Assembly: GCF_018130765.1 (NCBI RefSeq)
Contig: NZ_JAFCJZ010000008.1
Location: 62,001-126,000, forward strand
Direction of reading: 5' to 3'
From: Bradyrhizobium iriomotense
GTDB taxonomy: Bacteria > Pseudomonadota > Alphaproteobacteria > Rhizobiales > Xanthobacteraceae
DNA length: 64,000 nt
The position numbers were made by a program, and so were the translations under genes. Position 1 is the stretch's first letter; each line of letters begins with the position of its first letter. Under the pieces are notes generated by a model. That model was not told the origin of the DNA. It was given only the letters and a program-made list of their open reading frames with translations, and made no database searches. Positions 10,219 to 19,001 of this stretch are shown here, piece by piece.

Positions 10219-11655
10219 TCACAGCGTCTCCCCCATGTTTCGCGCCGGCCGTGCGACCACGGCCTGCGGCACATCATAGGCGCTGAGCGAGGCCCAATGG
10301 CGCGCAAGATCGGCCCGAAACAGCCCGCGCGTCAGGCCGTGGACCAGCTTCGGAACGGCCGTCGTCATCGCATTGATCGACGATCCCGACGGGCCAAAAC
10401 TCATGGTGGAAGCGATGGCGAACAGATGGATGTCGGAGATCCACGGCGTCTGTCCCGGCACACGCTCGGTGAAGGCGTAGTCGTCGGCGAGAAAGGGAAA
10501 GCGGCCGAGCCGTTCGTTGCGTTCGTCCTCGGGCGGCCGGTAACGGTCGGCCCAGGTCGCGATGTTGCCGGCAAATCGGCTGAGCTCGCCACGGCCGGCA
10601 AAGTCCATGTCGATGCCGGTGCCGCAGATGACGAAATCCGCCGTGATCGTGCCGCGTGGCGTCTGCAATTCGATGCCATCACCGGTCTCGCGCGCGGCTT
10701 CGACCGGCGCGCCCTCGTGCAATGTGAAATTGGCGTGACGCGCGCAGCGATCGTAGGTCGGCTGCGGAAATCCCTCGCGCATTTCGAGGATCTTGCGCAT
10801 GAAGCGCCAGCGCCAGGCATCGTCGAGGTCGCTGAGATGGCGCAGGAAGCCGCGGAAAGTCAGCCAGCGATAGGGCTGGATCACCTGGATCTGCGCACGG
10901 CGGCACAGCAAATGCACTTCGGCGGCGCCTGCTTCCAGCGCGGTCGCTGCATTGTCGAAGGCGGATGCCCCGGCGCCGATCACGGCGACGCGCTTGCCGC
11001 GAAGGCCTTCGAAATCGATGTCGTCGGCAACGGTTGCGACCAAGCTCGCCGGCAGATGCGCCAGCTGCTCCGGGATCATCCAGTCGCCCATGCCCTCCTG
11101 CCCGGTCGCCAGCACGATCTTGCGGGCGTAGAGGGTCTCGACCTCGCCTGCCCGTTTCACGCGCGCGGCGAGCAGGCCGTCAGATGCCGGCGCGATCTCC
11201 AGCAGCTCGCAGGCATTGCGCACCGGCAAGCCGATCGTGCGCCGCAGCCACAGCAGATACTCCGCCCAATGGCCGCGTTCGATCAGGCCGAGCTGTTGCC
11301 AGCTGTCCTTGCCAAAGCGGGCTTCGTGCCAGGACTGGTAGGTCAGGCTGGGGATGTCGAGGTCCGGGCCGGTGTAGTCCTTCGGGCTGCGCAGCGTCGG
11401 CATCCGGGCATAGGTGAGCCACGGGCCCTCCTTCCCTTCCGCGGCCTTGTCGAGCAGCAGGATGTTGCTGACGCGCGAGCGCATCAGGCCGAAGCCGATG
11501 GCGATGCCGGACTGGCCGGCGCCGATGATGAGCACGTCCAGCGCTGGCTTGCCATCAGGCCCCGTCTTCGGCTCGAGCCATGCCGCGCCGGGATGCGCGA
11601 TCATCGCGAGGTCGGCGCGTACGTCGGCTTCGAGCTGGGTGAGCGCATCACTCAT
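10219..11655 (-). CDS. FAD/NAD(P)-binding monooxygenase-like oxidoreductase (FMO/Baeyer-Villiger type)
   Basis: 478 aa flavoprotein. The FAD-binding motif GAGQSG is in LDVLIIGAGQSGIAIGFGL (about residues 37-55). A second Rossmann motif GAGASA in KRVAVIGAGASAFDNAA (about 200-217) binds NAD(P)H, as in flavin-containing monooxygenases. A late GTGID segment is also typical. The reaction would be oxygenation of a substrate by FAD-hydroperoxide, but the substrate is unknown. The ATG at 11655 (MSDALTQLEADV) overlaps the SDR stop by 4 bp. It is the last gene of the operon hydantoinase-epimerase-SDR-monooxygenase. Confidence 0.85.
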   Translation of the reverse strand: MSDALTQLEADVRADLAMIAHPGAAWLEPKTGPDGKPALDVLIIGAGQSGIAIGFGLMRSRVSNILLLDKAAEGKEGPWLTYARMPTLRSPKDYTGPDLDIPSLTYQSWHEARFGKDSWQQLGLIERGHWAEYLLWLRRTIGLPVRNACELLEIAPASDGLLAARVKRAGEVETLYARKIVLATGQEGMGDWMIPEQLAHLPASLVATVADDIDFEGLRGKRVAVIGAGASAFDNAATALEAGAAEVHLLCRRAQIQVIQPYRWLTFRGFLRHLSDLDDAWRWRFMRKILEMREGFPQPTYDRCARHANFTLHEGAPVEAARETGDGIELQTPRGTITADFVICGTGIDMDFAGRGELSRFAGNIATWADRYRPPEDERNERLGRFPFLADDYAFTERVPGQTPWISDIHLFAIASTMSFGPSGSSINAMTTAVPKLVHGLTRGLFRADLARHWASLSAYDVPQAVVARPARNMGETL

Positions 11656-12401
11656 GCCGCGAGCCAGCCTCCGTCGACCACCATCACGGTGCCTGTCGTG
11701 AAGGACGACGCATCGCTGGCGAGATGCAGCGCGGTCTGCGCGATCTCCTCCGCCGCCCCGAACCGCTTCATGGCATGGCGGTTGCGGGAGGCTTCGCGCA
11801 CCTCGTCCGAATTGGCGTGACGGGCAAAGCTGCGGCGAAGCATCGGCGTGTCGATCGCGCCCGGCGCAATCGCGTTGACGCGAATGCCGTCGGTGGCGAA
11901 ATCGACCGCCATGGTCCGCGTCAGGCTGACGATCGCGCCCTTGGCGGCGATATAGGCGCTGTTGCCCTTGCCGCCCGCCATCGCAAGCTGCGAGGCCAGC
12001 GTGATGATCGAGCCGCTGTTCTGCCGCTGCATGTGAGGCACGGCGGCCCGCGCCCACAGCCAGGTGCCGCCGACATTGGTGCGAAACACGGCGTCCCAGT
12101 CCTCCGGGCTCGTCGTCAGCACCGTGCCGCCGCAGGAAAAGCCTGCCGCCGTCATCAGGATGTCGAGCCGGCCGTGCCGCGCCACGACATCGCCAACGAC
12201 GACTTCGGCGAAGCCGGCATCGCCGACGTCGCCGACATGCGTCGTTGCCTCGCCGACCAGGCTCAGCGTTTCCTCAAGCCCCGCGGCATCGCGATCGACC
12301 AAGGCGAGGCGCGCGCCCTCGTCTGCAAACAACTTGGCACTGGCGCGGCCGATGCCGGAGCCTGCTCCGGTGATGATGGCCGTTCGCCCCTGCAGCCGCA
12401 T
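11652..12401 (-). CDS. Short-chain dehydrogenase/reductase (SDR)
   Basis: 249 aa classical SDR. The cofactor motif TGAGSGIG is at residues 11-18, and the catalytic serine and Tyr-xxx-Lys lie in ITLASQLAMAGG...SAYIAAKGA. The C-terminus has the usual TGTVMVVDGG element. It should oxidise or reduce an alcohol/carbonyl with NAD(P). It starts one base after the epimerase gene ends and overlaps the monooxygenase gene by 4 bp, so it probably acts in the same pathway. The substrate is unknown. Confidence 0.9.
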   Translation of the reverse strand: MRLQGRTAIITGAGSGIGRASAKLFADEGARLALVDRDAAGLEETLSLVGEATTHVGDVGDAGFAEVVVGDVVARHGRLDILMTAAGFSCGGTVLTTSPEDWDAVFRTNVGGTWLWARAAVPHMQRQNSGSIITLASQLAMAGGKGNSAYIAAKGAIVSLTRTMAVDFATDGIRVNAIAPGAIDTPMLRRSFARHANSDEVREASRNRHAMKRFGAAEEIAQTALHLASDASSFTTGTVMVVDGGWLAA

Positions 12402-12402
12402 G

Positions 12403-13377
12403 TCAGATCCCTTCCTTGTGCTGCATCCACCAGGCGCTCATCGCAGCGGCCGACTCCGCGCAGCCAAACCGGGCGCGCCAGCCGAACTCGTCGGCCATCC
12501 GCGCGACCGACATCGGCGCCCGATCCCCGCCGTGGAGCTTGATGACGGTCGTCTCTCCCGGAGACGCGAGCCGACACTCCAGCCCAGGATGCAGGGCCGC
12601 AAAGGCCTCGCCCCATTGCAGCGCAGACCAGGCCGCACCGCTGGAGATATTGTAGAGCCGGTGGCGCGGCCGTTCGGCCTCGATCAGCAACGCCACCGCT
12701 TCGGCGGCATCCGGCGCATAGGTCCAGTCCTTCATGCCTGGCGCAGGGAGGAGCGCCGGTTCGCCGCGCGCGAAGGCGGCGAGAATCTGGAACTGGAGGC
12801 TCGGCGTATCGCGCACCGAGCCGGGCCGCTCCCAAGGACCGAACACGGCGCTTAAGCGCACGCTCAGGAGATCACCGCCAAAAAGCTCGGCGTGCCGAGC
12901 CACCGATCGTTCCGAGGTGAATTTGCTGATGGCGTAGAACGAGACGGGATCGCAGGGCGTTTCCTCGTCCAACACCGAGACCCGCTGGCCCGCAGCGCCG
13001 TAGGCCGATCCCGACGACAGATTGACGACCCGGCGAACCCCATGGCGGATCGCCGCCTGCAGGATCGGGATCTGCGCCATCACGTTGATCTCGAGAACGC
13101 GCGCGGGCGATGCCCGTTCGAGGTCAGCGCCCGCGGTGACCGCGGCACCGAGCACGATCACATCGCAGCCTTTTGCGATAAGGGCGTCGATGGCTTCGAC
13201 GTCAGTGATATCGCCCTGCACCGCCTTAAGCCGTGGGCCGTGGTCAGCAAGAGATCGCTGCGCAGCCGGCGGCAGCGGCGCACGATCATACAACGTCACC
13301 TCGTTCCCGCGCGCGAGCAGCACCTCGGCGAGATTGAGGCCGACAAACCCGGTGCCGCCGAAGACGACGATCTTCAT
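12403..13377 (-). CDS. NAD-dependent epimerase/dehydratase family protein
   Basis: 324 aa extended SDR. It starts MKIVVFGGTGFVG with the GxxGxxG nucleotide-binding motif at residues 7-13 and has the catalytic Tyr and Lys in SFYAISKFTSE, with an upstream LSSGSAYG serine. Members act on nucleotide sugars or other hydroxy compounds. Placement directly behind the hydantoinase gene (16-bp gap) suggests a non-sugar catabolic substrate, but that is inference. The next gene begins one base after its stop. Confidence 0.88.
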   Translation of the reverse strand: MKIVVFGGTGFVGLNLAEVLLARGNEVTLYDRAPLPPAAQRSLADHGPRLKAVQGDITDVEAIDALIAKGCDVIVLGAAVTAGADLERASPARVLEINVMAQIPILQAAIRHGVRRVVNLSSGSAYGAAGQRVSVLDEETPCDPVSFYAISKFTSERSVARHAELFGGDLLSVRLSAVFGPWERPGSVRDTPSLQFQILAAFARGEPALLPAPGMKDWTYAPDAAEAVALLIEAERPRHRLYNISSGAAWSALQWGEAFAALHPGLECRLASPGETTVIKLHGGDRAPMSVARMADEFGWRARFGCAESAAAMSAWWMQHKEGI

Positions 13378-13393
13378 CGCGCGCGATCCAGTG

Positions 13394-14863
13394 TCACAGC
13401 AGTTTTGCCCCGAAATTCCGCTCCGGATCCATGTCAGCGACCAGCCGGCCCGTGGGCTTTGCCGCCTCGCCGCCGCTGCGCGCCAGGAATTTTCCGCTGC
13501 CGGCGGACGCGAGGCATTTGTTGCCCTCGACGATCACCCGGCCGCGCGAAAGCGTGGTCACCGGCCAGCCCTTCAGCTTGCGGCCCGCGAACGGCGTGTA
13601 GCCGGTGAGGTCATGCATCATCTCGTCGGCGATCACGGTCTCGCGGTTGGGATCCCAGATCGCGATGTCGGCATCGGCGCCGACGGCAATCGAGCCCTTG
13701 CGCGGATGCAGATTGTAGATTTTTGCCGGCGCCGTCGCGGTCAGCTCGACGAATTTTTCCAGGCCCAGCCGCCCCTTCGACACCATCGCATCGAACAAGA
13801 GCGGCAGCCGCAGCTCCAGCCCCGGCAGGCCGTTGGCGACCTGCTTGAAATTGGGGTTGGGGCCGGCGCGCAGCTTGCCGGTCTCGTCGTAGCGATACGG
13901 CGCGTGATCCGAGGAGATGGTCTGGAGATCGCCGAGCGACAGCGCCTGCCACAGCGCCTCCTGATCCGAATGCGTGCGCGGCGGCGGACTGCACATCCAC
14001 TTGGCACCTTCGGCACCGGGCTTGTCGAGATCATTGGCGGTGAGGAACAGATATTGCGGACAGGTCTCCGCAAACACCTTCAGCCCCTGCCCGCGCGAGT
14101 CGCGGATCACCTTGGCGCCTTCCGCGGTCGAGACGTGGAAGATCATGATCGGCTGGTCGATCAGCGCCGCCATGCCGATCAGTCGTGTGAAGGCCTCCGC
14201 CTCCGACACGCGGGCATGGCTGACGGCGTGGTACTTCGGCAGCGTGTAGCCGCGCGCGAGCAAGCGCTTCACCATCCAGGCGATGATGCCGTGGTTCTCG
14301 GCATGGGCGCACAGCATCGCGCCGGACTGGCGGGCGGCAAGGAGGATGTCGAGCAGCGGCTCATCGTCGACCTTGAGCCGGTCGTAGGTCATGAAGATCT
14401 TGATCGAGGCGTGTCCCTGCTTCACCAGCGCCGGGATGTGCTCCTCGACCGTCTCCTTGGTCGCATCCGCAATGATCATGTGAAAGGCGTAGTCGATCAC
14501 CGCGCCGTTCTTCGCCAGCGCGTGATAGTCCTCCACGACCTGCGGCAGCTTCATGCCGACATGCTGGGCCGCGAACGGGATCACCGTGGTGGTGCCGCCG
14601 AAGGCCGCCGACACGGTCGCGCTCTCGAAAGTGTCGGCGTTCATGATGCCGGCGGCCGACAGCTGCTCGATATGGGCGTGGCTGTCGACGCCGCCGGGCA
14701 GCACCAACTTGCCGCGCGCGTCGATCTCGCGCTTGGCCGCCGGAAGGCCCTTGCCGATGGCTGCGATGGTCTCGCCAGAGATGGCGACGTCGGCCTCGAA
14801 GACGTCGGTGGTGGTGGCGACGCGGCCGCCGCGGATGATCAGGTCGTAAGCGGGTTCAGTCAT
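13394..14863 (-). CDS. hydA: D-hydantoinase / dihydropyrimidinase (amidohydrolase superfamily)
   Basis: 489 aa, a typical length for hydantoinases. It hydrolyses the ring amide of hydantoins or dihydropyrimidines to N-carbamoyl acids using a binuclear metal centre. Visible metal-site elements are H62-A-H64 in VDSHAHIEQ, the carboxylated lysine K155 in SIKIFMTY, later histidines (AHAENHG) and the SSDHAPY aspartate segment. It heads the operon with epimerase, SDR and monooxygenase. It diverges over 56 bp from a hydantoin-racemase-like gene, and an N-carbamoyl-D-amino-acid amidohydrolase is 1.4 kb away, so a D-hydantoin pathway is the best reading. A phenylhydantoinase or dihydropyrimidinase preference cannot be told apart. 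Confidence 0.92.
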   Translation of the reverse strand: MTEPAYDLIIRGGRVATTTDVFEADVAISGETIAAIGKGLPAAKREIDARGKLVLPGGVDSHAHIEQLSAAGIMNADTFESATVSAAFGGTTTVIPFAAQHVGMKLPQVVEDYHALAKNGAVIDYAFHMIIADATKETVEEHIPALVKQGHASIKIFMTYDRLKVDDEPLLDILLAARQSGAMLCAHAENHGIIAWMVKRLLARGYTLPKYHAVSHARVSEAEAFTRLIGMAALIDQPIMIFHVSTAEGAKVIRDSRGQGLKVFAETCPQYLFLTANDLDKPGAEGAKWMCSPPPRTHSDQEALWQALSLGDLQTISSDHAPYRYDETGKLRAGPNPNFKQVANGLPGLELRLPLLFDAMVSKGRLGLEKFVELTATAPAKIYNLHPRKGSIAVGADADIAIWDPNRETVIADEMMHDLTGYTPFAGRKLKGWPVTTLSRGRVIVEGNKCLASAGSGKFLARSGGEAAKPTGRLVADMDPERNFGAKLL

Positions 14864-14919
14864 GAGGCACTCCGTGATAGGCTCAAGGCACGTACTCGTA
14901 AATTCGCAGGAAGACCATC

Positions 14920-15582
14920 ATGTCCCGGCCGCGCATTCTCGTCATCAACCCGAACTCCAACCCAAAGGTCACGCAAGGGCTGGAGGATGCGCTGAAGCCG
15001 CTCGCTTTCGAGGGCGGGCCGGAGGTGGTCTGCCAGACGCTGGCCGAAGGTCCCTTCGGCATTGAAAGTCAGGCGGATGTCGACAGCGTTGCGATGCCGC
15101 TGCGAAAGCTGGTCGAAAGCGACAACAGTTTTGCCGCCTTCGTGATCGCCTGCTACAGCGATCCCGGGCTTCAGGTCTGCCGTGAAGGCACTGACCGTCC
15201 GGTGTTCGGCATCGCCGAGTGCGGCGTGCTGACGGCGCTGTCGCGCGCCGAGACCTTCGGCGTCATCGCCATCGCCCAGCGCTCGATCCCGCGTCACATG
15301 CGCTATCTCAGACAGATGGGACTGACTGACCGTCTCGCCGGCGAAAGGCCGCTGAACATGAGCGTTGCGGAAACCGCCTCGGGCGAAGGCACACTGGCGA
15401 AAATGATCGAGATCGGCCGCGAGTTGCGCGACGAGGACGGTGCCCGCGCCATCGTGATGGGCTGCGCCGGCATGGCGCGCCACCGCCGTTCGCTCGAAGA
15501 CGCGCTGCGCATTCCCGTGATCGACCCGACACAGGCGGCCGTCACCATGGCGCTGGGTACGGTGCAGTTCTCGGCTCACTAG
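14920..15582 (+). CDS. Asp/Glu/hydantoin racemase family protein
   Basis: 220 aa, close to the length of hydantoin racemases. Two catalytic cysteines are conserved: C78 in VIACYSDPG and C182 in VMGCAGMA, matching the acid/base pair of the family. The N-terminus RILVINPNSNP is diagnostic. It would racemise 5-substituted hydantoins so that a stereospecific hydantoinase or carbamoylase can use both enantiomers. AGGAAG precedes the ATG by 6 nt. It is divergent to the hydantoinase gene and ends convergently with the flavin reductase gene, the two stop codons sharing the sequence CTAG. Confidence 0.9.
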   Translation: MSRPRILVINPNSNPKVTQGLEDALKPLAFEGGPEVVCQTLAEGPFGIESQADVDSVAMPLRKLVESDNSFAAFVIACYSDPGLQVCREGTDRPVFGIAECGVLTALSRAETFGVIAIAQRSIPRHMRYLRQMGLTDRLAGERPLNMSVAETASGEGTLAKMIEIGRELRDEDGARAIVMGCAGMARHRRSLEDALRIPVIDPTQAAVTMALGTVQFSAH

Positions 15583-16238
15583 GCGTCCTTCAGCTCTTTG
15601 GTGTCCTGGCGCGCGAGCCACTGCGCATGGCTCTCGCGCGTCAGAGCAAACCTATCCCGCTGCGTGGTGTAGAGATTACCGAACATGCGGCCGATCGGCC
15701 GGTACGCGTCGAGGTCGACATACATGTTGGCTTCATCGACGAGGCCCTCGCGGGCGTGAACCCGGAAGACCTCGCCGACCAGAAGCTCGCGATCCGGCGA
15801 GAAGTTCAGCACGACGTGGCGCCGGCATTCCAGTGCGAAGGGCGCAGCAGCAAGGCGCGGCACTTTAACGTCAACCGAGGGAAGCGTCGCAAGACCGGTC
15901 GCGGCGACCTCGCTGTCCCCGGAGGGAAAGTCGACCGCGCAGTCGTTCATCGCCACCGACAGCGCCTCGTCCACCATATGCACCACGAACTCGCCGTCGC
16001 GATGGATGTTGCGGGTCGTGTCCTTCGGCGAGTGATCCGGCTTGTGCTGGAGCCCGAGCACGATCAGCGCGGGACTCTCGGAGAACACGTTGAAGAAGCT
16101 GAAGGGCGCGGCATTGACCGCGCCGTTCTCGTCCAGCGTCGTCACCAGCGCGATCGGCCGCGGCACCACCACGCCGCAGAGCAGCTTGTAGCGATCGCGC
16201 GGATCGAGTTCACGCAGTGATATGCCCTTGTCCGCCAT
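15579..16238 (-). CDS. Flavin reductase family protein (FMN-binding split barrel)
   Basis: About 219 aa split-barrel flavin protein. CGVVVPRPIALVTTLDENG and NAAPFSFFNVFSESPALIV are characteristic of the flavoprotein-oxygenase/flavin-reductase family. It may supply reduced flavin to a monooxygenase such as the product of 10219-11655 or 35778-37082, or be an oxidoreductase in its own right. The ATG at 16238 is preferred (GGAG 11 nt upstream). A GTG at 16247 overlapping the previous stop (GTGA) is an alternative giving 222 aa. It follows the carbamoylase gene directly. Confidence 0.85.
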   Translation of the reverse strand: MADKGISLRELDPRDRYKLLCGVVVPRPIALVTTLDENGAVNAAPFSFFNVFSESPALIVLGLQHKPDHSPKDTTRNIHRDGEFVVHMVDEALSVAMNDCAVDFPSGDSEVAATGLATLPSVDVKVPRLAAAPFALECRRHVVLNFSPDRELLVGEVFRVHAREGLVDEANMYVDLDAYRPIGRMFGNLYTTQRDRFALTRESHAQWLARQDTKELKDA

Positions 16239-16243
16239 CGGCG

Positions 16244-17176
16244 TCACTTCTCCGGCGGCGGCACCGCGCCGGTCTGGCTGGTGATCAGGCCGTAATGCTC
16301 GATGCGGCGATGCCGGGCAAAATCGAAGATCGTGGTCTTGCCGAAGGTCGTGGCGTCGAGGTCGCAGGCGTGAACCAGAACCTCGTCGTCCTCGGTCTTG
16401 GCCTCGGCGACGATCTCGCCATTGGGATCGACGATCAGGCTGCCGCCGAACAGCGGGTGGCCGTCTTCATTGCCCGCCTTGCCGACGGCGACCACCCAGG
16501 TCGCGTTCTGATAGGCGCCGGCCTGCACCGAGAGGCGATTGTGGAACAGGCGCTTTTCGATGCCCTCCTCGCTCTTCTCCGCATTCACCGACGGCGTGTT
16601 GTAGCCGATCAGCACCATCTCGACGCCCTGCAGGCCCATGACGCGATAGGTCTCGGGCCAGCGGCGATCGTTGCAGATGGCCATGCCGATGATGCCGCCG
16701 AGCTCGCGCCAGACCTTGAAGCCGAGATCGCCCGGCTCGAAATAACGCTTCTCCAGGTGCTGGTGCGAGCGCTTGGTGTCGTAGTCGACATGGCCGGGCA
16801 GATGGACCTTGCGGTATTTGCCGACGATCTTGCCGGACTTGTCGGTCAGGATCGCTGTGTTGAAATGATGACCGTCCGGCGTCAGCTCCGCATAGCCGAA
16901 ATTCATGGCCATCTGGTGCTGCGCCGCGCGCTCGAACAGCGGTTTCGTCGCGGCATTCGGCATCTCGCGCTCGAACCAGATGTCGAACTCGGCGCGGTCC
17001 TCCACGTACCAGCGCGGGAAGAACGTCGTCAGTGCCAGCTCGGGATAGACGATCAGGTCGGCGCCCTTGCTCTTGGCCTCGTCCATCAGCGCGATCATGC
17101 GTTTGACCACGGCCTCGCGGCTGTCGGCTTTCTGGATCGGGCCCATCTGGGCGGCGGCGACATTGACGATGCGCAT
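16244..17176 (-). CDS. N-carbamoyl-D-amino-acid amidohydrolase (nitrilase superfamily)
   Basis: 310 aa, matching D-carbamoylases of about 304 aa. The nitrilase-superfamily triad is visible as E46 (YPELAL), K123 (KYRKVHLPG) and C168 (ICNDRRWPE); the last motif is nearly diagnostic for D-carbamoylase. It converts N-carbamoyl-D-amino acids to D-amino acids, CO2 and ammonia, completing the hydantoinase route. It forms a two-gene unit with the flavin reductase gene. The 127-bp upstream region has a 9-bp inverted repeat, GCGAGGCTG (17219-17227) facing CAGCCTCGC (17271-17279), of unknown meaning. Confidence 0.93.
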   Translation of the reverse strand: MRIVNVAAAQMGPIQKADSREAVVKRMIALMDEAKSKGADLIVYPELALTTFFPRWYVEDRAEFDIWFEREMPNAATKPLFERAAQHQMAMNFGYAELTPDGHHFNTAILTDKSGKIVGKYRKVHLPGHVDYDTKRSHQHLEKRYFEPGDLGFKVWRELGGIIGMAICNDRRWPETYRVMGLQGVEMVLIGYNTPSVNAEKSEEGIEKRLFHNRLSVQAGAYQNATWVVAVGKAGNEDGHPLFGGSLIVDPNGEIVAEAKTEDDEVLVHACDLDATTFGKTTIFDFARHRRIEHYGLITSQTGAVPPPEK

Positions 17177-17303
17177 CAGCGAATTCCTGATTTCTTGAGT
17201 TTTTTGGCAAATGTCTTGGCGAGGCTGGGGATCGCAGCTTCAGGGGCGTGTCGGCGCACGCAGCATATCGCAGCCTCGCGCCGATTTTCCAGCCTAGCAG
17301 TTT

Positions 17304-19001
17304 TCATGCCGTCCGCCCCCATTCGGCGTCCTGCAAGAGCCGCCAGTTGATCTTGTTGCTGGCGGTGCGCGGCAGGGACTCGACGAAGACCACGGCGCGC
17401 GGCGCCTTGTAGCTCGCCATCGCGCCGCGTGCCCAGCCGACGATGTCGTCCGCCGAAATCGTCGCGCGGGCGGCGTCATCGAGCACGACCAGCGCCTTGA
17501 CGGTCTCGCCGCGATAGTCGTCCGGTGCCGAGACGATGCAGCACTCCCTGATGGCGCGGTTCTGGTACATCACCGCCTCGACCTCGGCCGGCCACACCTT
17601 GAAGCCGCTGACATTGATCATCCGCTTCAGGCGGTCGACGGCGAAGAAATAGCCTTCGGCATCGCGATAGCCGAGATCGCCCGTGCGCAGGAACCGCTTG
17701 CCGTCGAGGTCGATGAAGGCTTCCGCATTCGCTTCCGGCCTGTTCCAGTAACCCTGCAGCACCTGCGGCCCGTGCACGACGATCTCGCCGGTGACGTTGT
17801 CGCCGAGCTCGATCAGGCTTTCGGGATCAACCACCCGCGCATCGGTCTCCTGCACGGCGATGCCGAGGCATTGCCGCTTCGGCGCGGCCATCGGGTTGAG
17901 ATGGGTCGGCGACATGGTCTCGGTCATGCCGTAGCCCTCGACGAAATCGAGGCCGAACCTTACCTTCAGCCGTTCAGCCACCGCGGTCGGCATCGCCGCG
18001 CCGCCGCCGGTCAGCACCTTCAGTTTCGCAAAGCAGCTGTCGCGGAAGCTGGCGCTTGCGAGCACGTCGACGATCATGGTCGGCGCGGCGTTCCAGAACG
18101 TCGCGCCATGGGTCTCGAACAGGTCCGGCAGCAGATCCTTGTCCCAGCGCGCCATCAGCAGCAGCGTGGCGCCGGTGACGATGGCCGCGTTCATCGAACC
18201 CTGCATGCCCGCGACATGGAACAGTGGCATGAAGCCGGTCATCACGTCGCTGCCATCGAGCCCGTACCAGCGCGCCTGCAATACAGCCGTGAACAGCGCA
18301 CTGCGATGGCTGTGCATGCAAGCCTTCGGTTTTCCTGTCGTTCCCGATGTATAGGGCAGGATCATGAGATCGCCCGGCCCGGCCGCCATCGCACCCGGCT
18401 GCAAGCCCTCCGCGATCGCGCCCTCCGCGATCGCGAGCGACCAGGAGTGCCAGCCCGGCAACGACGGCACCTCCGATGGCGCCTCGGTCACGCATGACGG
18501 CAACGTGTAGGGCGTCGCGGCTGGAACCTCGTCGTGGTACTGCGCAACGACAGCATGCGTGATGGCCTCACCCACCAGCGGAGCAAACACATCGCTCAGC
18601 TCACTGCCGATGATCGCGACCCTGGCGCCGCTGTCGGAGGCGAGATACGCGATCTCCGCCATCTTGTTCATGGGATTGACCGGCACGATCACGGCGTCCG
18701 CCCGCATCACCGCGTAATAGGCGATGACATATTGCGGCGAGTTCTGGAGCGCGATCATCACGCGGTCGCCGCGCTTCACGCCGCAAACGCCTTGCAGGAA
18801 GCCGGCCATGGCATCGACCCGGTCGCGCAGCTCGGCATAGCCCAGGCTCGCGCCATAAAACACCGTCGCCGGATGCGAGGGACGATCATTCGCCGCGCGC
18901 ACCAGCGCGTCGTAGAGCGTCCCCTCCGGCATCGCGAGATGCCAGGGCTCATCCGCCGGCCAGGCCGGCGAGCGACGAGGTGCTGCGTGGCCGGCGGTCA
19001 C
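17304..19001 (-). CDS. Acyl-CoA synthetase (AMP-dependent synthetase/ligase)
   Basis: 565 aa adenylate-forming enzyme. The P-loop YTSGTTGKPK is at residues 217-226, a GYGMTE motif follows, and RTGDLGYRDAEGYFF is in the C-terminal hinge region with a final catalytic lysine region near NKINWRLL. It would activate a carboxylic acid as the acyl-CoA. The start is a GTG at 19001 overlapping the aminotransferase stop (GTGA). It is the last gene of the hyuA-hyuB-aminotransferase-ligase operon, so its substrate may be the carboxylic acid left after ring opening and deamination; this is inference. Confidence 0.9.
   Translation of the reverse strand: MTAGHAAPRRSPAWPADEPWHLAMPEGTLYDALVRAANDRPSHPATVFYGASLGYAELRDRVDAMAGFLQGVCGVKRGDRVMIALQNSPQYVIAYYAVMRADAVIVPVNPMNKMAEIAYLASDSGARVAIIGSELSDVFAPLVGEAITHAVVAQYHDEVPAATPYTLPSCVTEAPSEVPSLPGWHSWSLAIAEGAIAEGLQPGAMAAGPGDLMILPYTSGTTGKPKACMHSHRSALFTAVLQARWYGLDGSDVMTGFMPLFHVAGMQGSMNAAIVTGATLLLMARWDKDLLPDLFETHGATFWNAAPTMIVDVLASASFRDSCFAKLKVLTGGGAAMPTAVAERLKVRFGLDFVEGYGMTETMSPTHLNPMAAPKRQCLGIAVQETDARVVDPESLIELGDNVTGEIVVHGPQVLQGYWNRPEANAEAFIDLDGKRFLRTGDLGYRDAEGYFFAVDRLKRMINVSGFKVWPAEVEAVMYQNRAIRECCIVSAPDDYRGETVKALVVLDDAARATISADDIVGWARGAMASYKAPRAVVFVESLPRTASNKINWRLLQDAEWGRTA

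Noticed and set aside
17219..17279. Inverted repeat GCGAGGCTG / CAGCCTCGC upstream of the D-carbamoylase gene as a terminator
   Set aside because: The 43-bp loop and lack of a T-run argue against a terminator; mentioned only as a repeat of unknown meaning.
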